Source: Portunus trituberculatus (Eukaryota; Arthropoda; Malacostraca; Decapoda; Portunidae). Taken from it: a stretch of 64,000 nt of DNA. The translations under genes were made by a program, and so were the position numbers. Below are positions 20,990 to 37,758 of the stretch, piece by piece. How positions within the stretch are numbered: the first letter of the stretch is position 1; each line of letters opens with the position of its first letter. The notes under the pieces are model-generated. The model made no database searches. It saw only the letters and a program-made list of their open reading frames with translations, and was not told where the DNA came from. The stretch covers positions 13,203,456-13,267,455 of the forward strand of contig NC_059278.1 of the NCBI RefSeq assembly GCF_017591435.1. The letters are read 5' to 3'.

Positions 20990-23229
20990 CAGGGGAATCT
21001 CTCTAAAAGAGGAAATTGAACATGAAAGTCCCTTGGGGAAAAGCGATCATGATGTCCCAAGCTTTGAGCTGGATACAGAATTAAGCACGAATAAGATTAT
21101 GGAACGCAGGGAGGAAAAATTGAATTATACTAGAGCAAATTATAACCATATAAGGGAGTTCTTTAATGAAATTGACTGGTCCGTGGTATACCAAGAAAGA
21201 GATATGCAATTGAAGTACGATAAATTTATGGATTTGTATAACTCTGCTGTGAAAAAGTTTGTGCCATATTACAGAAAGGGGACTTTAAATAATAAACAGT
21301 GGTTTAATAGAAATTGTGAAGAAGCAAAAAAGAACAAAGAAAAGGCATGGAAGAAACTTAAGAAAAACAGTGATGTATTATCAAGGAAGGCTACAAAACA
21401 GCAAGGAATAGATATGTTGAAGTAAGGAGAACAGCACAGAAGGAATATGAACAGAGGGTGGTGGAAAACTGTGATAGTGACCCAAAAATGTTTTACAAAT
21501 TCATAAATGGAAAACTAAATAAAAGGGAGGCAATAGAAAAGGTAAAATATAGGGAAGAAGTATATGAAGATGCTGGAGAGATAGCTGAAATTTTGAACGA
21601 CAACTTTTGCAAAGAGTTTACAAAGGAAGAGCATTTTATGGGAGGAAGGCCTACGGAAATGAAGCAAATGCAGGACATCATGGTTACTAAGGAAGATGTA
21701 AGGAAAATTATAAGCAATCTGGATATTAATAAATCAATGGAGCCTGATGACATATCTGGGAGGTTGCTAAAAGAATGTAAGGATCAATTGTTGAACCCCA
21801 TATTTGATATTGTGGATACCTCCATATGAACAGGATTAGTCCCGAAAGAGTGGAAAAGAGCTGACATTGTGCCTATATATAAGAATGGTAGTAGAATGGA
21901 ACCGCTAAATTATAGACCAGTATCGTTGACTAGTATATTGTGCAAGATATGTGAAGAAGTAATTAAAGCTAAGTGGAGTGAGTATCTAGAAAGTGAAAAC
22001 ATTCTGAGTGAAAGGCAGTTTGGTTTCAGAAAAGGAAGATCGTGTGTATCCAATTTATTATGTTTTTATTCAAGAGTGACTGACATATTACAACATAGAG
22101 AGGGATGGGTGGATGCTATCTACCTGGACTTGAGAAAGGCCTTTGATAAAGTACCACACAATAGACTGATGTGGAAACTAAAGATGACTGGAGGAGTAAA
22201 TGATAAACTAGCAAAATGGATGGAAAATTACTTAATGGGAAGAGAAATGAGAACAGTGGTGAGAGGAAGGAAGTCCGAGTGGAAGAAGGTAACCAGTGGA
22301 GTTCCACAAGGGTCAGTGCTGGGTCCCATCATGTTTTTGATTTATGTTAATGATATGCCAGTAGGAATTGACAGTTATATGAACATGTTTGCAGACGATA
22401 CTAAAATTATGAGGAGAGTAAAGAATGTGGAAGATTGTAACAAGTTACAGGAAGATCTTGATAAAATATATGAGTGGAGTAAAGAGTGGCAGATGGAATT
22501 TAATATAGACAAGACCCATGTTATGAAAATGGGAAGAAGTAGATACAGACCAAACTGGGATTACAGACTGGGTGATGAGAAAATTAAAGAGACCAATGAG
22601 GAGAATGACTTAGGAGTAACCGTGCAAAACAGTCACCGGAGAAACACATTAACAAGATTTTTTGGGAAACATACAACATGCTTCAAAATATTGGCCTTGC
22701 ATTCCACTACCTAAATGAAGGAATGATGAAGAAGATATTATGTACCTTAATAAGACCCCAGCTAGAATATGCAGCATGTGTCTGGTCACCGCATATGAAG
22801 AAAAATGTGAAGAAGGTAGAAAGGGTACAAAGGCTGGCAACAAGGATGGTACCAGGACTCAGGAGTTAGACTATGAGGAAAGACTGAGGAAGCTGGGGCT
22901 GACCACATTAGAAGAGAGAAGAACAAGAGGAGACATGATAACTATGTATAAATTGGTGAACAAGATTGACATACTGGATAGAGAGTTGATAAAGGTGACC
23001 ACAAGTAATCATCTCCGAGGACATGGAAAAAAGCTAATAAAGGACATCTGTCTAAATGACGTGAGAAAATACAGTTTCCCGCATCGTAGCATTGATAAGT
23101 GGAATAAACTGAGCAGTTATGTCGTTGATGTGTGTGTGTCAATCAGATGAAAGAGAGATATGACAGGAATGGACAAGGAGACAGGACACAGAGAGCTTAG
23201 CTCGGGCCCTGTAATACACAAATAGGTAA

Positions 23230-23230
<1 letters not shown>
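20990..23230 (+). mobile_element. CR1-like LINE, subfamily 2, longest RT frame
   Basis: The copy begins near the end of the endonuclease (PLGKSDHD). Frame 21033-21425 covers the linker and 21458-21829 the pre-RT region (SNLDINKSMEPDDISGRLLK). Frame 21869-22714 (281 codons) is a nearly complete RT core: [80 protein letters not shown] and NMFADDTKIMRRVK with intact catalytic Asp pair. A frameshift near 22630-22700 leads to the C-terminal frame 22740-23150. It ends TAGGTAAATACACAC at about 23232. Confidence 0.92.

Positions 23231-23266
<36 letters not shown>
23231..23266. repeat. (CA)n tract at LINE junction
   Basis: CA run, slightly interrupted at its end (GAGACACACAGAGAG), before a near full-length subfamily 1 LINE. 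Confidence 0.92.
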
Positions 23267-23269
<3 letters not shown>

Positions 23270-26200
23270 ACACACAGAGAGATGAGTTCAGATCAGCTGA
23301 TCTTCACTACATGTTGTATAGTATTTACAGTGGCCTGGGCAGGTAGTGTGGACTCACTATGAAATTAATTAAGAATAATGAGTGAAAAGATATTCCATAA
23401 ATGCAGACATGAGAATAGAAAGGCTGATGATGACTATGTGGGTGAGGGAGAACAGATTCAAGGGTTGACAGAAACTTCACTACAAGAGAGTGTTCAATAT
23501 TGAATGTAAACTAGATAAACTGATAAAGGAGAAGATGGAAATGAAAGAGAATAAAGAACAGGAAATGGAGTTTATAAGACTGAGAGAAAGGATAAGAAAA
23601 GTGGAAGAAAATGAAGCTAGGCTAAGAGCAAAAGAACTAAAAAGGAAGTAGCTAACTACAAAAGCAGATGGAAGAAGGACTGGTAAAGCCGAGAAAGAAA
23701 AGGAGAAGCTGAAAGATCTAGTAAACAAGGAAGAGGAAAGAGTACAGAACGTGATTAAAAAGAAGTACAAGCATGGAGAGTCAAGATAAGAAAGATAAGG
23801 ATTTTCAGGAGGTGATTCAAGAACAACTTAAAAAAAGAAGAAAATATGACAAACAAAATGATAGGAGTCCTCAAGACAAAAGAAAATCTAGTTAGAGAAA
23901 TTGCAGAAAAAAAGAAGAGTGTAATGTGTTTGGAATAAAAGAAAAATATAAAATATAGACCAAAAGAGAAAAGAAGAAATGAAATCAGTCAAAGACCTAC
24001 TGAAGAATCTAATGACGAAGATAGGCAGAACTTGGAAGAGGAAGTAGAAGAAATAAACAGAATGGGACCATATCAAGAAGGAAAACGAGACCAATTAAAA
24101 TATTACTAAAATCACAAGCAGCAACAAAAGAAATATTATATAGAACAACAAAACTTAGAGAAACAGAAGGCTGCAAGGATATCTATATAAAGAAAAATAG
24201 AAATGAGGAAGAAAGGAAGAGATACAATGAACTGGCAGCAGTAGTAAGAAAAGAATAATGAAAGGTCAGAAGAGGAGAAGAAGGCATTTTTGGAGAATTC
24301 TAGGAGACAGGATAAGGAAATGGTATATAAACGAGAAGGAAGAGAAAAAGTGGAACAAGTTTAACTAAAATGATAAAGGCAAAAGACTAAAATGATGTAT
24401 ACTAACATAGACGGGTTTTATCAAGTAAATTAGAATTAAGAGATTACATAAGGAAAGAAAATCCAGATATTGTATGCCTGGCTGAAACAAAACTAAATGA
24501 GGAAATCAAAATAGTCTTGGATAATAGGTATAATGTATGGAGAAGAGACAGAGTGGTAAAGGAGGAGGAGGAGTCATGATAATGTTAAGGAAGAGATAGT
24601 GATCAATCAAGTGGAATGTGGGAAGGAAAAGCAGAAGTATTGTATATTAAGATGCATATTAATAAAAAGAGATAACAATCATTGTAACATATGTGCCACC
24701 AAAACAAATTCATGGACCAATCAAGAATATAAAGACATGATAGATGACACAATAAGGAGTCTAATGAGAATCGTTAAAGAAAGGAGAAAAGTGATATTAG
24801 TAGGAGATTTCAACTGTAAAGAAGTGGACTGGGAAAATTATGAAAGTGGTATGGGGAAGAAGCCTGGGAGAAAGATTCTTAAACCTAATGATAGACAATA
24901 TGATGGACCAGAGAGTAAAGGAATGCACAAGATTCAGAGGAAACGACGAGCAGATTGGACCTAGTTTTTACAAGGGGTATACAAATGAATGATATATAAG
25001 ATATAAGTGCCCATTGGGAAAGAGTGACCATGCAATATTAGAAATAGATATAGAAGAAGGAAAGGAAGATAGAGACGATTCATACAAAGGAGACCGATTA
25101 AATTACAGAAAGGCTGATATTGAGAATCTCAAGAACTATTTTAAAACGTAGACTGGGAGGAGATGGAAAACTCAGAGACAATGCAGACAAATATAACTTA
25201 TTTTTGGAAATATACAAAACAGGAGTCAGGAATATGTCCCAAAATATAGACCAAAAGAAGAAGGAAAGAAAGATTGGTTTAATGCAAGGTGTGCTAGGGC
25301 AAAGGAGAAAAGAGATGGAGCATGGAAAAGGTGGAGGAGAAATAGAATCCAACAAACAAGGAAAACTTCAAGGCAGCGAGAAATGAATATGTTAAGGTGA
25401 GGAAGGAAGAGGAAAAGAACTTGAAAAGATATTGTCGAAAAATGTAAGGAGCAACCAAAATTGTTCTATAGATTCATAAATGGAAAAATTAGGCAAAAAG
25501 AAACAATAGAAAGGTTAAAAGGAGAGAACGGGATGGTGGAAGACCCAAAAAGTATGGCAGAACTATTAAATAAAAAATTCCAGGAGGTCTTTACTAAAGA
25601 ATCCAAATTTGAGAGGCCACAGGGTAATAGAGAGACAATCTATATGAAAGAGATTAAAGTAACCAAGCTTGAAATAAAAGAGTTAATGAAGGAACTGGAT
25701 GAAGAGAAGGCAATGGGACCGGATGAAGTCTCAGGCAGAATACTGAAAGAATGTAGGGAAGAACTAGCAAGTCCTATATACAACATCATAAAATGCTCAA
25801 TAGAAAATGGAACAGTGCCAGTAGAATGGAAAAGAGCTGAGGTGGTTCCCATATATAAGAGTGGAAGGAAAGAAGAACCTTTAAATTACAGACCGGTATC
25901 ACTAACTAGTGTAATATGCAAGATGTGTGAAAGAATAATAAAGAAACAATGGATCGAGTTCCTTGAAGACAACAAATTAATATCAAATAGCCAATTTGGT
26001 TTTAGAAAAGGACGGTCTTGTGTAACTAATTTATTGAGTTTCTATTCTAGAATAGTTGATAGAGTACAAGAGAGAGAGGATGGGTTGACTGCATCTATTT
26101 GGATTTAAAAAGGCGTTTGACAAAGTGCCACATGCAAGATTACTGTGGAAGTTAGAGGAGAAGGGTGGCTTAAAAGGAAGCACATTGAGATGGATAGAAA

Positions 26201-27193
26201 ATTATTTGAGGGGGAGAGAAATAAGGACGGTAGTTAAAGATATGAAGTCCAAGTGGAGAGCAGTAGAAAGCGGAGTGCCACAGGGGTCAGTATTGGCACC
26301 AATACTTTTCCTCATTTATATTAACGACATGCCAGAAGGAGTGAACAGCTACATAAATTTGTTTATGGATGATATGAAACTGTGCAGAGTTATAAAGCAA
26401 AAGGAGGATTGTGAAATACTGCAAGAAGACCTAAATAAGATCTGGGAATGGAGTAAGAAATGGAAAATGGAATTCAATGTGAACAAAAGCCATGTCATGG
26501 AAATGGGAAAGAGTGAAAGACGACCTGTGGGAATCTATAAGATGGGAGATGGTGTAGAACTGGAGAAAGTCAAAAAGGAAAAGGACTTAGGAGTGACGAT
26601 GGAAGAAAACAATCAACCAGTAAGCCATATTGATAGAATTTTAGAGAAACATATAATTTGCTGAGGAATATTGGAGTAGCATTTCACTACATGGACAAAG
26701 AAATGATGAAGAAATTGATAAATACTATAATAAGACCTAGATTGGAATATGCAGGAGTAGTGTGGACCCCTCATAAAAAGAAACACATAAGAAAATTGGA
26801 GAGGCTACAAAAAATGGCTACAAGAATGGTCCCAGAACTTGAAGGGATGACATATGAGGAGAGACTAAAGGCTATGGATCTACCAATCTTGGAACAAAGA
26901 AGGGAGAGAGGAGACCTGATACAAGTCTATAAATTGATCAACGGAATGGACCAAGTGGATAATGAGAAACTGATCTTGAGAGAAGAATATGACATCCGAA
27001 GCACAAGATCGCATAGTAAAAAGCTGAGAAAGGGAAGATGTCTGAGAGATATTAAAACAGTTTAGATGAAGAAGTAGTGTCTGCAAAGAGTGTGCACACT
27101 TTTAAAGTAAGATTGGATAAGTGTAGATATGGAGACGGGGCCACACGAGCATAAAGCCCAGGCCCTGTAAAACTACAACTAGGTAAATACACT
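23267..27193 (+). mobile_element. CR1-like LINE, subfamily 1, near full-length decayed copy
   Basis: The 5' region (CAGCTGATCTTCACTAC) matches that of the copy at 40601. ORF1 (about 23381-24260) is shattered by frameshifts but keeps its Lys/Glu coiled-coil character. The endonuclease lies at 24390-24990, with KVILVGDFNCKEVDWENYES visible at 24599-24964. RT: frame 25461-26108 holds EEKAMGPDEVSGRILKECRE and [20 protein letters not shown]. Frame 26125-26664 holds [20 protein letters not shown] and LFMDDMKL (FADD changed to FMDD). Frame 26658-27065 is the C-terminus. It ends ACAACTAGGTAAATACAC. Confidence 0.9.
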
Positions 27194-27196
27194 CAT

Positions 27197-27306
27197 GCCT
27201 GGTCTCAGGCCTATCCGAAGATCGGAAATAATGAGCTCTGAGCTCGTTCCGTAGGGTAACGTCTGGCTGTCTTGTCAGAGACTGCAGCAGATCAAACAGT
27301 GAATTA
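27197..27306 (+). mobile_element. tRNA-SINE, 5'-truncated copy
   Basis: This matches only the 3' half of the SINEs at 40311 and 44768: GCCTGGTCTCAGGCCTATCC through GTCTGGCTGTCTTGTCAGAG to GCAGCAGATCAAACAGTGAA. The tRNA-like head is missing. It sits directly between two LINE copies. Confidence 0.88.
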
Positions 27307-29429
<2,123 letters not shown>

Positions 29430-29430
29430 G

Positions 29431-29764
29431 GGGACATCGATTCATTGTGTTGTGAGGCACGGCGAGGCCGTAAGTGCTGACAGAGTTACTGCTAAGTAAT
29501 TTGTGCCTGAATTTAAGAAATTTGTGGATAAGGAGCGCTTAAGCCCACAACAGATCTTTAATTGTGATGAAACTGGCCTGCTTTGGAAAAAAAAAAACTA
29601 CCAAACATGATCTATATAGCTAACAAAGGAAGAGAAGTGTTTGCCAGGACAAGCCTATGAGAGACAGGCTAACCCTGCTTCTATGCGTTAGTGCTAGCGG
29701 CGACTGCAAAATTAAACTGCTGCTTTTTTCTAAACTAAACAAATGACCTGATTTATAGGTATCA
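29431..29764 (+). mobile_element. Tigger/pogo-like transposase fragment
   Basis: Translated on the + strand from about 29500: EFKKFVDKERLSPQQIFNCD then ETGLLWKK. After a frameshift near an A run (29587-29598) it reads DKPMRDRLTLLLCVSASGDC then KIKLLLFSK. The NCDETGLLW and RLTLLLC.SASGD blocks are signatures of the DDE transposase of Tigger/pogo elements (first catalytic Asp in the DETGL block). Only about 100 residues remain and no inverted ends are attached. Confidence 0.82.
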
Positions 29765-31573
29765 ATAGTCAAACTTTTTAATACTCGAATGCCCATTTGG
29801 AATAAATTAAGTTTGAATATTGTGTCACCACTGTATATAAATGGTAAGATAAGGAAGCAATAAAAAAAGTAGTTAAAGGAGGGAAGACATACCAAACAGC
29901 AAAGCAAATGAGTGAAATAATGAATGAGAGTTTTAAAATTGCTTTCACTGAAGAACAGGAGTTTACAGAACCAAATAGGACATTGCATTGTCAAGGCTTG
30001 CAGAAAATCATAGAGCACAAACAAGAAATTGGAAGACTACTAGAAAATTTGGATGTCAGAAAAGCGATGGGGCCAGATGGTGTGTCAGGCTGGGCACTAA
30101 AGGAGTGTAAAGATCAATTGATATTACCAATTTGGGAAATGGTTACAAGCTTATAAAGGAAGGGATAGTACCACTGGAATGGAAGAGAGCTAACATAATC
30201 CCAATAGTCAAAGGAGGAAAGTCAACTGAGCCATTAAATTAAAGACTGATGTCACTTACAAGTGTTGTGGGGAAGATATGTGAAATTGTTATAAAAAAAA
30301 AATGGGTTAAATATCTGGAAGAAAAATTCAGTTATATCAAACAGACAATTTGGTTTCAGGACAGGAAGATCATGTGTCAAATTTACAAATTTTTTCTACT
30401 CAAAAGTAATAGAAGGACTGGAGAGCCGAGATGGATGGGTGGACACTGTGTACCTAGACATAAAGATGGCTTTTGATAAAGTCCCTCTCAGCAGGCCACT
30501 TTGGAAGTTAGAGAACATAGGAGGACTGAGAGGACTAATGTTAGATTGGATAAGGGATTACTTGAAGGACAGAGAGATGAGAACTGTGATCAGAGATACA
30601 TACTCATCCTGGAGTAAAGTAACAAGAAGAGTGCCACAAGGGTCAGTGTTAGCCCATATTATGTTCCAGGCATATGTAAACGACATACAGAATTAAGTGA
30701 TCAGTTATATTAATTTGTTTGCTGATGATGCAAAATTACTAAGAGTAATCAAGACCCAAGAAGACTGTTTGCTGCTGTAGGAAGATATAGACAAAATTTA
30801 TGAATGGAGTAAGAAGTGAAAGTTAGAGAATTCAATGCCAAGAAATATCACATAATGGAATTAGGAAAGAGTAAGAGAAGACTGGTATGGAACTATTTGA
30901 TGGGAGAGGAACAGATAATGAAGACTAAAGAGGAAAAGGATCTGGGAGTGGTTATACAAGAAACTCTGAGCCCTGAAAAACACATAAGTAAGATATTTGG
31001 ATCAACATATAAAATGTTGACTAATATTAGGATGGCATTTCAGTATTTGGACAAAGATATGATGAAAAAAGTTATTACGAGTATGATACGTTCAAGGTTG
31101 GAATATGCAGCAGTGATGTGGTTGCCGAGCTTAAAAAAAATATAAGAAGATTAGAACAGATCCAGAGGATAGCTACAAAGATGGTGCCAGAACTAAAGGA
31201 CCTAACATATGAAGAAAGGCTGAAGGAAATGGACTGCTTACCTTACAAGATAGAAGAGAAAGAAGAGACCCAATAACATTGTATAAAATAGTTAATGGCA
31301 TTGAAAAGATAGACAAGGAAGACCTGGTGCTGGCAACAGAAGAAGCTGGAAGGACAAGAGGTCATGCAAAGATCAGGAAGAGGCACTGTGTGAAGTATAT
31401 TGGAAAATAGTTTTCCACATAGATTGGTGGAAAAATGGTATGCATTGAATGATGTTGTTACGGCACAATGTGCGTAGCTTTAAAGAAAAATTAGATAAGT
31501 GAAGACATGGAGACAGGACACTATGAGCCCCACTCAAACCCTGTGCAATACAACTTGTTAATTACAACTGAGT

Positions 31574-31576
<3 letters not shown>
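29765..31576 (+). mobile_element. CR1-like LINE, subfamily 3, copy 1
   Basis: Frame 29908-30156 holds LLENLDVRKAMGPDGVSGWA. Frame 30439-30696 holds VYLDIKMAFDKVPLSRPLWK and [14 protein letters not shown]. Between frames, at about 30710-30740, LFADDAKLLRV retains the catalytic pair. Frame 30816-31145 covers the thumb (LSPEKHISKIFGSTYKMLTN, SMIRSRLEYAAVMW). The sequence differs from subfamilies 1 and 2 throughout and its 3' end is CAATACAACTTGTTAATTAC then AACTGAGTAAACACACAC. Confidence 0.88.

Positions 31577-31606
<30 letters not shown>
31577..31606. repeat. (CA)n tract
   Basis: CA run at the tail of the subfamily 3 copy. Confidence 0.93.
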
Positions 31607-31607
<1 letters not shown>

Positions 31608-31691
31608 TGTTTTTCATTGTTTTAATGTCTCCACCTCCCTGTACATTTTCAGTGTAAACTTTTTGTTGCACTGCCAAATTTATAAACCGTA

Positions 31692-32647
<956 letters not shown>

Positions 32648-33285
32648 CAGTAAGGCCCCGCACTTAGCGAATTAATTAGTCTGGCAAAACTACCACCAAA
32701 TGCGAATTTTGCCAAGCACGAGTTCTTTATACCATATAAATTGCCTAGAAAATGCCTCAGTCAGTCTTTGGTCATTGCCAAAGTCCTTCTTTTGACCCTA
32801 AAAATACCATCTTTCGAGCTGAAATAAAATCTTTTGCCTTCACATATTAGAACACATGCACAAAACAGACCAATAAGAATAAATAAAGCTAATAAGACAT
32901 GATATAAAGGCTGTAACTCCCATTTTTCCACCCATTTCCCTTACCCACTTTCGTCCTTGCCACCACCACCATTGTCCTTACCCCAGTTGGTACCACCTGT
33001 TGCGCTGGTAGAGGTCATGTTGACGGTAAATCGCCAGAATTCATTCCCACTCTAGCAGAACAGAGGGTAGCACAAACAAAATGGCTGAAGGAGACTCACA
33101 CTGTGTTCTGATAGGTTTAGAGAGAGGTCTGACGTCATGGGGAGCCACATGGTTCGCCGTGCCGCTGCCAGGGGACCGCCAAGTTTGAATTCAAATCGCC
33201 AAGCATGCATTTGGTGGTCCATGGCCACCCTACTGCCAAAAATGAATTTCGCCAAGCTGAGATTCGCCAAATGCGGGGTTTTCTG
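32648..33285. mobile_element. Tigger-like MITE, 638 bp, complete
   Basis: The left end is CAGTAAGGCCCCGCACTTAG. The right end, reverse-complemented, is CAGAAAACCCCGCATTTGGC, so the ends form inverted repeats of about 25 bp continuing into CGAAT. TA flanks both sides (32646-32647 and 33286-33287). No transposase is encoded. A 5'-complete, 3'-truncated relative lies at 50632 in another intron of the same gene, in the same orientation. Confidence 0.85.
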
Positions 33286-33287
33286 TA

Positions 33288-36200
33288 CTAGATAACCACT
33301 GTATTGCTATGTTACCTGTACATTTTTTTCACATACAAAAAAAATTTTTAGTTGTTTATTTGCTTAGGCTGTGTACATTTAAAAAAACATAATTTAATGC
33401 TGCCTGGCACCACCTGAGTATGTAGGGAGCCAAACAGGAGGGAGGGGTGGATGGAGGAGGCCCACCAAAGGGTGAAGTTCCCACTATATTCAAGTTCAAT
33501 GTTAATATTTTGTAAAATAAAGCAAAATACACATGTGTCAATATGTGACTGAGCCTTTCTAGTCGGAACATGTTCACACATCGACTGGGAAGTATCGGCT
33601 GGTTGGCAGGAAGTGAATGTAAGGAAACAGCTACCAAACAAGATATCTTCCTCTGGTGATGATGATGATTGCGATCAAATTAAATCATCACGAATATTCA
33701 ATCCTCACCAACAACACCCTGCATAGAGGGAAGCAGTCATCAGAGCAGTCATCATGCTTGTATTACTTGTAATACCCCAAAATTAATGTTAATTTTAGGA
33801 AAACACAAACACTGGTGTAGAGACAAGCTGGCAGAGTGAACACAACTGAAAAACTAGTGAGGAATGAGTTTTGATGAGTGGCCGCTGCGGCATGGGTGGC
33901 GCTGTGATCGATCGCAGTGCATTTGTTTACATTCTGGTGAGCAGTTAATAATCAGATGAATGAGCTCTGACATCGGAAGACAAGTGAGTGGATGAAGTGG
34001 ATGATGACTGGATAATAAAAAAAATCCGATAACGAACCATTGAATAGCGAGTGAAACCTGTATACCTCTAGTCAAACCTACGTAATGACCACCATGCATA
34101 ATGAGTGATTCACACAGCGAGTAATATTAAAAAGAAAATTTTTCACTTGCTTAACAGGTAATGTTTTGCTTAATGAGGAACATTCCATAATTCTTATGCC
34201 AGATGTCAGACGTGAAGGCTCCTTTTTTCCTATCCAACCACAAGTATGGTTTACTCACTCTACGAAGTCCATTTAGGATGGGGCAGATAACGTTATTTAC
34301 CTCTAGCCATTCTGCCAAATCAATCTTCATATGTGTGTCTGTTTCTTATTTCCCATCCACTTGTTATTTGAAAGTGATATTTTATGTATTCTGTATATAG
34401 TAAGGAAAGCCACATAGTACAGTGAGTGTTGATATTTAGGGTTAAAACAGCAATTTTTTTTATATAGATCCAGTGATATGTGGCAGAGGTTTTTTTCAAT
34501 GCTGCTATGTTGTGGTGATGGTGGTAATGGCAGTCATTGTGTCCCCTTGGGTCATGTCAGATAATGCACAGTGATGCGTGAGACATAACTGCAGGGGAAA
34601 TTTTTTTTCTGTCATTTCTAATCAACATCACAGAATATTCTAATGAGAAAGATGATTATTTAACAATAGAGAGGATTAAGCCTACATGGAACACCTGTAA
34701 AAAGATGCACCTAGACTTTAACCTCTTTTAACCTCATAGGTGTGGAAAAAACTTGAAAATTAATAATAAGTAAATACTACATAAATTATATAGATATATA
34801 AGAGAGAGAGAGAAACAGGAAGATTATGGATAGGTAGGTAGGAAAACAATTTTAATCTGATAATTGGTGGTCAAACTGGCAGTGCCGCACTCATGGGAGT
34901 TCCAGAATCTGGCACACCTAGAATGGACTTCATTGGCTGAATATACTATAGCCACTCATCTTTTACTTACCCACTTAAAACCCCCAATTCCCACCCAGTC
35001 TCTCACTTCCAAAGTTGTGAAGGAGACAGGGAAAGCATACTTAAAAAACTATGTATTTTGACAAATTTCATAGAACTAAAGAGTCTTAGAATTATTCATA
35101 ATAGTATAAAATCATGTTTTTATGCAGGAAATTTGAATATTTTACAAGTATAAAAGTAGGAGGGAATATATAACTCAAAAATGCAAAGTTTTTAATGAAA
35201 ATATCATAAAAGAAAAGTGTCTTAGAGTTTTCCAAAATTATTAAAAACATGTCTTGGCATGAAATGTTTTGTGGATGCAATTTTGGGTATTTCTTTTAAA
35301 CATTAGATTCGTCATTATATTTTACTTTGATTCCCCGGGGAAAAATAGTTTAACTTAACAGGTGTTTTGCATTACAAGTAAGATTCAGGAATGAATTATG
35401 TTTGTTCAGCGAGGTTCCATAGTTTATATATAGTAATTATTGATGGATACGAAAGGAAAATTCATGTGAAATTGGATGATGGAATGCCAGAATATGAGAT
35501 AATGGGAGTATTGTAGTATATAAGGAGGGAATTAAAGAACAAAAATAAATAGAACTTTTTTGTAACCATTACATTGGAGGATGCTGAACAAATTTCATAT
35601 AAAGAGATACACCAGTTTTTAAACAGCATGGAGGAAAGATTTTATCCTGAAAGCTACTGGGTACTCTGCTTAGAAACAGATGAAAATATAATAGTTTTCA
35701 GTTTTTAATTTTCCAATTGAGAAGCAGAAATTAGAGTATACTTAAGAACAGGTAAGTAATGGTAATTCATTGCCAGTCTGTGGTAAATGGATAGAAGCAA
35801 GGCAAGATCAGAGAATTGGATAAAAGTTGAAATGTGGTACTTGTTTTTGTCATGGCATTTTTTAAGCTTCTGCAGATTTATTTATTTATTTTTTCTTGCT
35901 TCCTAATAATATGATAATACCATTAATAATTACAGTCTTCTTAATTTGTTTGATATATTCTTTGTGATTTTACTTAATCCATTTATGTTCTATAGGATTT
36001 ACTTTTATCATTTTATCATCATTGATTGGTGTGAAGGTTTGAAGAAACAATCATATAAGTTTTAGAATCAGGAGAATCCATATCATGCATTTATTTGGAA
36101 AAATTAGGAAGTTTATAAACAAACCTTTAGGAAAATATGTAACTTAACTTAGGTTTTATTGATTAGGTTAACACAAGTTGACAGACATTTATGCAGTGTT

Positions 36201-36653
36201 GGTATCACATGGCAGGGTGTGTTGTAAGAGGAGTGTTGCACTAAGGCTATGTGAAGGCTGGTAGTTAGGCAAAGTGTGTATGTTCATTTAAGGTGAAAAC
36301 TTGTCACCAGCCACTGGTATTTATTAGTGACATGATCAACTATTTACAAGCATATACTTGTATGTGGTTCACATTCTGTCCTCTCTCTGTAGGAATTTTT
36401 AATATTATATTATTGGATTATGTCTGTGGAGCAGAAGTAAGTGAAATTACAGTTATTATATGTAGTAGCTAACTGAAATTCCAATCTCATTGTTCCACAT
36501 GATAGTTAATTTCTCTCTCACACAACTTGTTATATTTGTCTCCTTAAATGCATTCATATCTCATATTTTTATTGAATTATATTCATGCTCCTCTATTTTT
36601 TTGTCAAGTTCTTTAGAGCTCTATATATTTGCATAGTAGTGCATATAAGTAAT

Positions 36654-36688
<35 letters not shown>

Positions 36689-37108
36689 TATAGCATATAT
36701 CTTTATGTATCTTTTATTATTTTTCACATTGATTTAGCCATTGTGTGTTTGCATTTGTTATATTTGTGTAAGAATGGCATCAGTGCTTAAGAGAGATGTT
36801 TTTTGTTCATACATTACTTAATTGCTATTGATGCAGTATAACTAAATTCTACTAAAATCAGTGTTGTTTTTTTGTTTTAGTGATTTTCCCTTGTAAAGAG
36901 AGAGTATTAATTATTCTCTATTATGTTTAATTTAATTATGCAGTTAAAAACTTGCTGCAAGATAATTTAGCAAAATGATTTTTAATGTAGTTTTATTATT
37001 AGCTAAACATCTTCACATTTGATTCTAACCGCTCAGAACTTTCCCTTAGCAGTAGTGTAATTAGTTTCACCAGCTGCAATAGGACATCATTACCTGTTCC
37101 TTTTCCAG
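33288..37108 (+). other. SMYD3-like intron, repeats of unknown family
   Basis: No gene seen. Around 33655-33720 the sequence resembles, in reverse orientation, the block at 2790-2880 (shared GATCAAATTAAAT and CAATCCTCACC). There is a short GA tract near 34801-34814 and a (T)n tract at about 36657-36685. The rest is AT-rich. Confidence 0.5.
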
Positions 37109-37178
37109 AATGCAGAAGAGAATGTGGCAGAGGAAATATCCCCAAACTATTCACGTAAATTCAAGGACTTGATGAACC
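37109..37178 (+). CDS. SMYD3: SMYD3-like exon: SET insert, first part
   Basis: The acceptor is TTTTCCAG and the donor GTGAGT. It has 23 codons plus one base, entered in phase 0: AEENVAEEISPNYSRKFKDL. It forms part of the helical insert between the MYND finger and the SET core, matching the variable SMYD3 segment before the 'Q-x-F' helix. Phase and strong splice sites support it although its sequence is not strongly conserved. Confidence 0.88.
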
Positions 37179-37297
37179 GTGAGTGATGATTCATAGCTGT
37201 TTTTTCTGGAGTTTGTCAGATTTGTTAAACAACATAGATTTTGCTATACTGTACTATAATGATGTATTATAAGTTAAATATTGATTTTCTTCTGCAG

Positions 37298-37425
37298 ACT
37301 ACTCTGACATTAAGAAGGATAGCAAGAGACATGATCATTTTGAATCTCTGGTGCATGTGTTACAGTCCTATTTGGTTGGAGTGTCCTTGCCCAATGAGGC
37401 TGAGCTACAAGGAATATTTGGCAGG
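37298..37425 (+). CDS. SMYD3: SMYD3-like exon: SET insert, second part
   Basis: The acceptor is TTCTGCAG and the donor GTAAGT. Two bases complete a His codon, then 42 codons follow: SDIKKDSKRHDHFESLVHVL then YLVGVSLPNEAELQGIFGR. This is the helical SET-insert region leading into the core. It ends in phase 0. Confidence 0.92.
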
Positions 37426-37758
37426 GTAAGTTGGAGAGTGATGCAGAGAACAATATAGGCAAGGAGGAGATGGGATGAAAGATAATTTAAAAATGTAATG
37501 TTTGATATAGAAAAATTGTGAATTAAGGTGATTGTAGGAATTTCATTTTAACAAGATTGTTTCTTGAGAATTAAAAGGTTAATGGAAAGTCATCAGTTAA
37601 AGATCAATATTTTTTTTTATTTACTAGTCATCCAATTCAGTTATATAGTTAACATTTTCTCATCAAATTCATGTTTTGTTTTATTAGTTGTAGTTTTTCA
37701 AATATTCAATTGTGTATTGCTCAGTTTTCCACATTATTTGTATTTTCTCATTCTGCAG

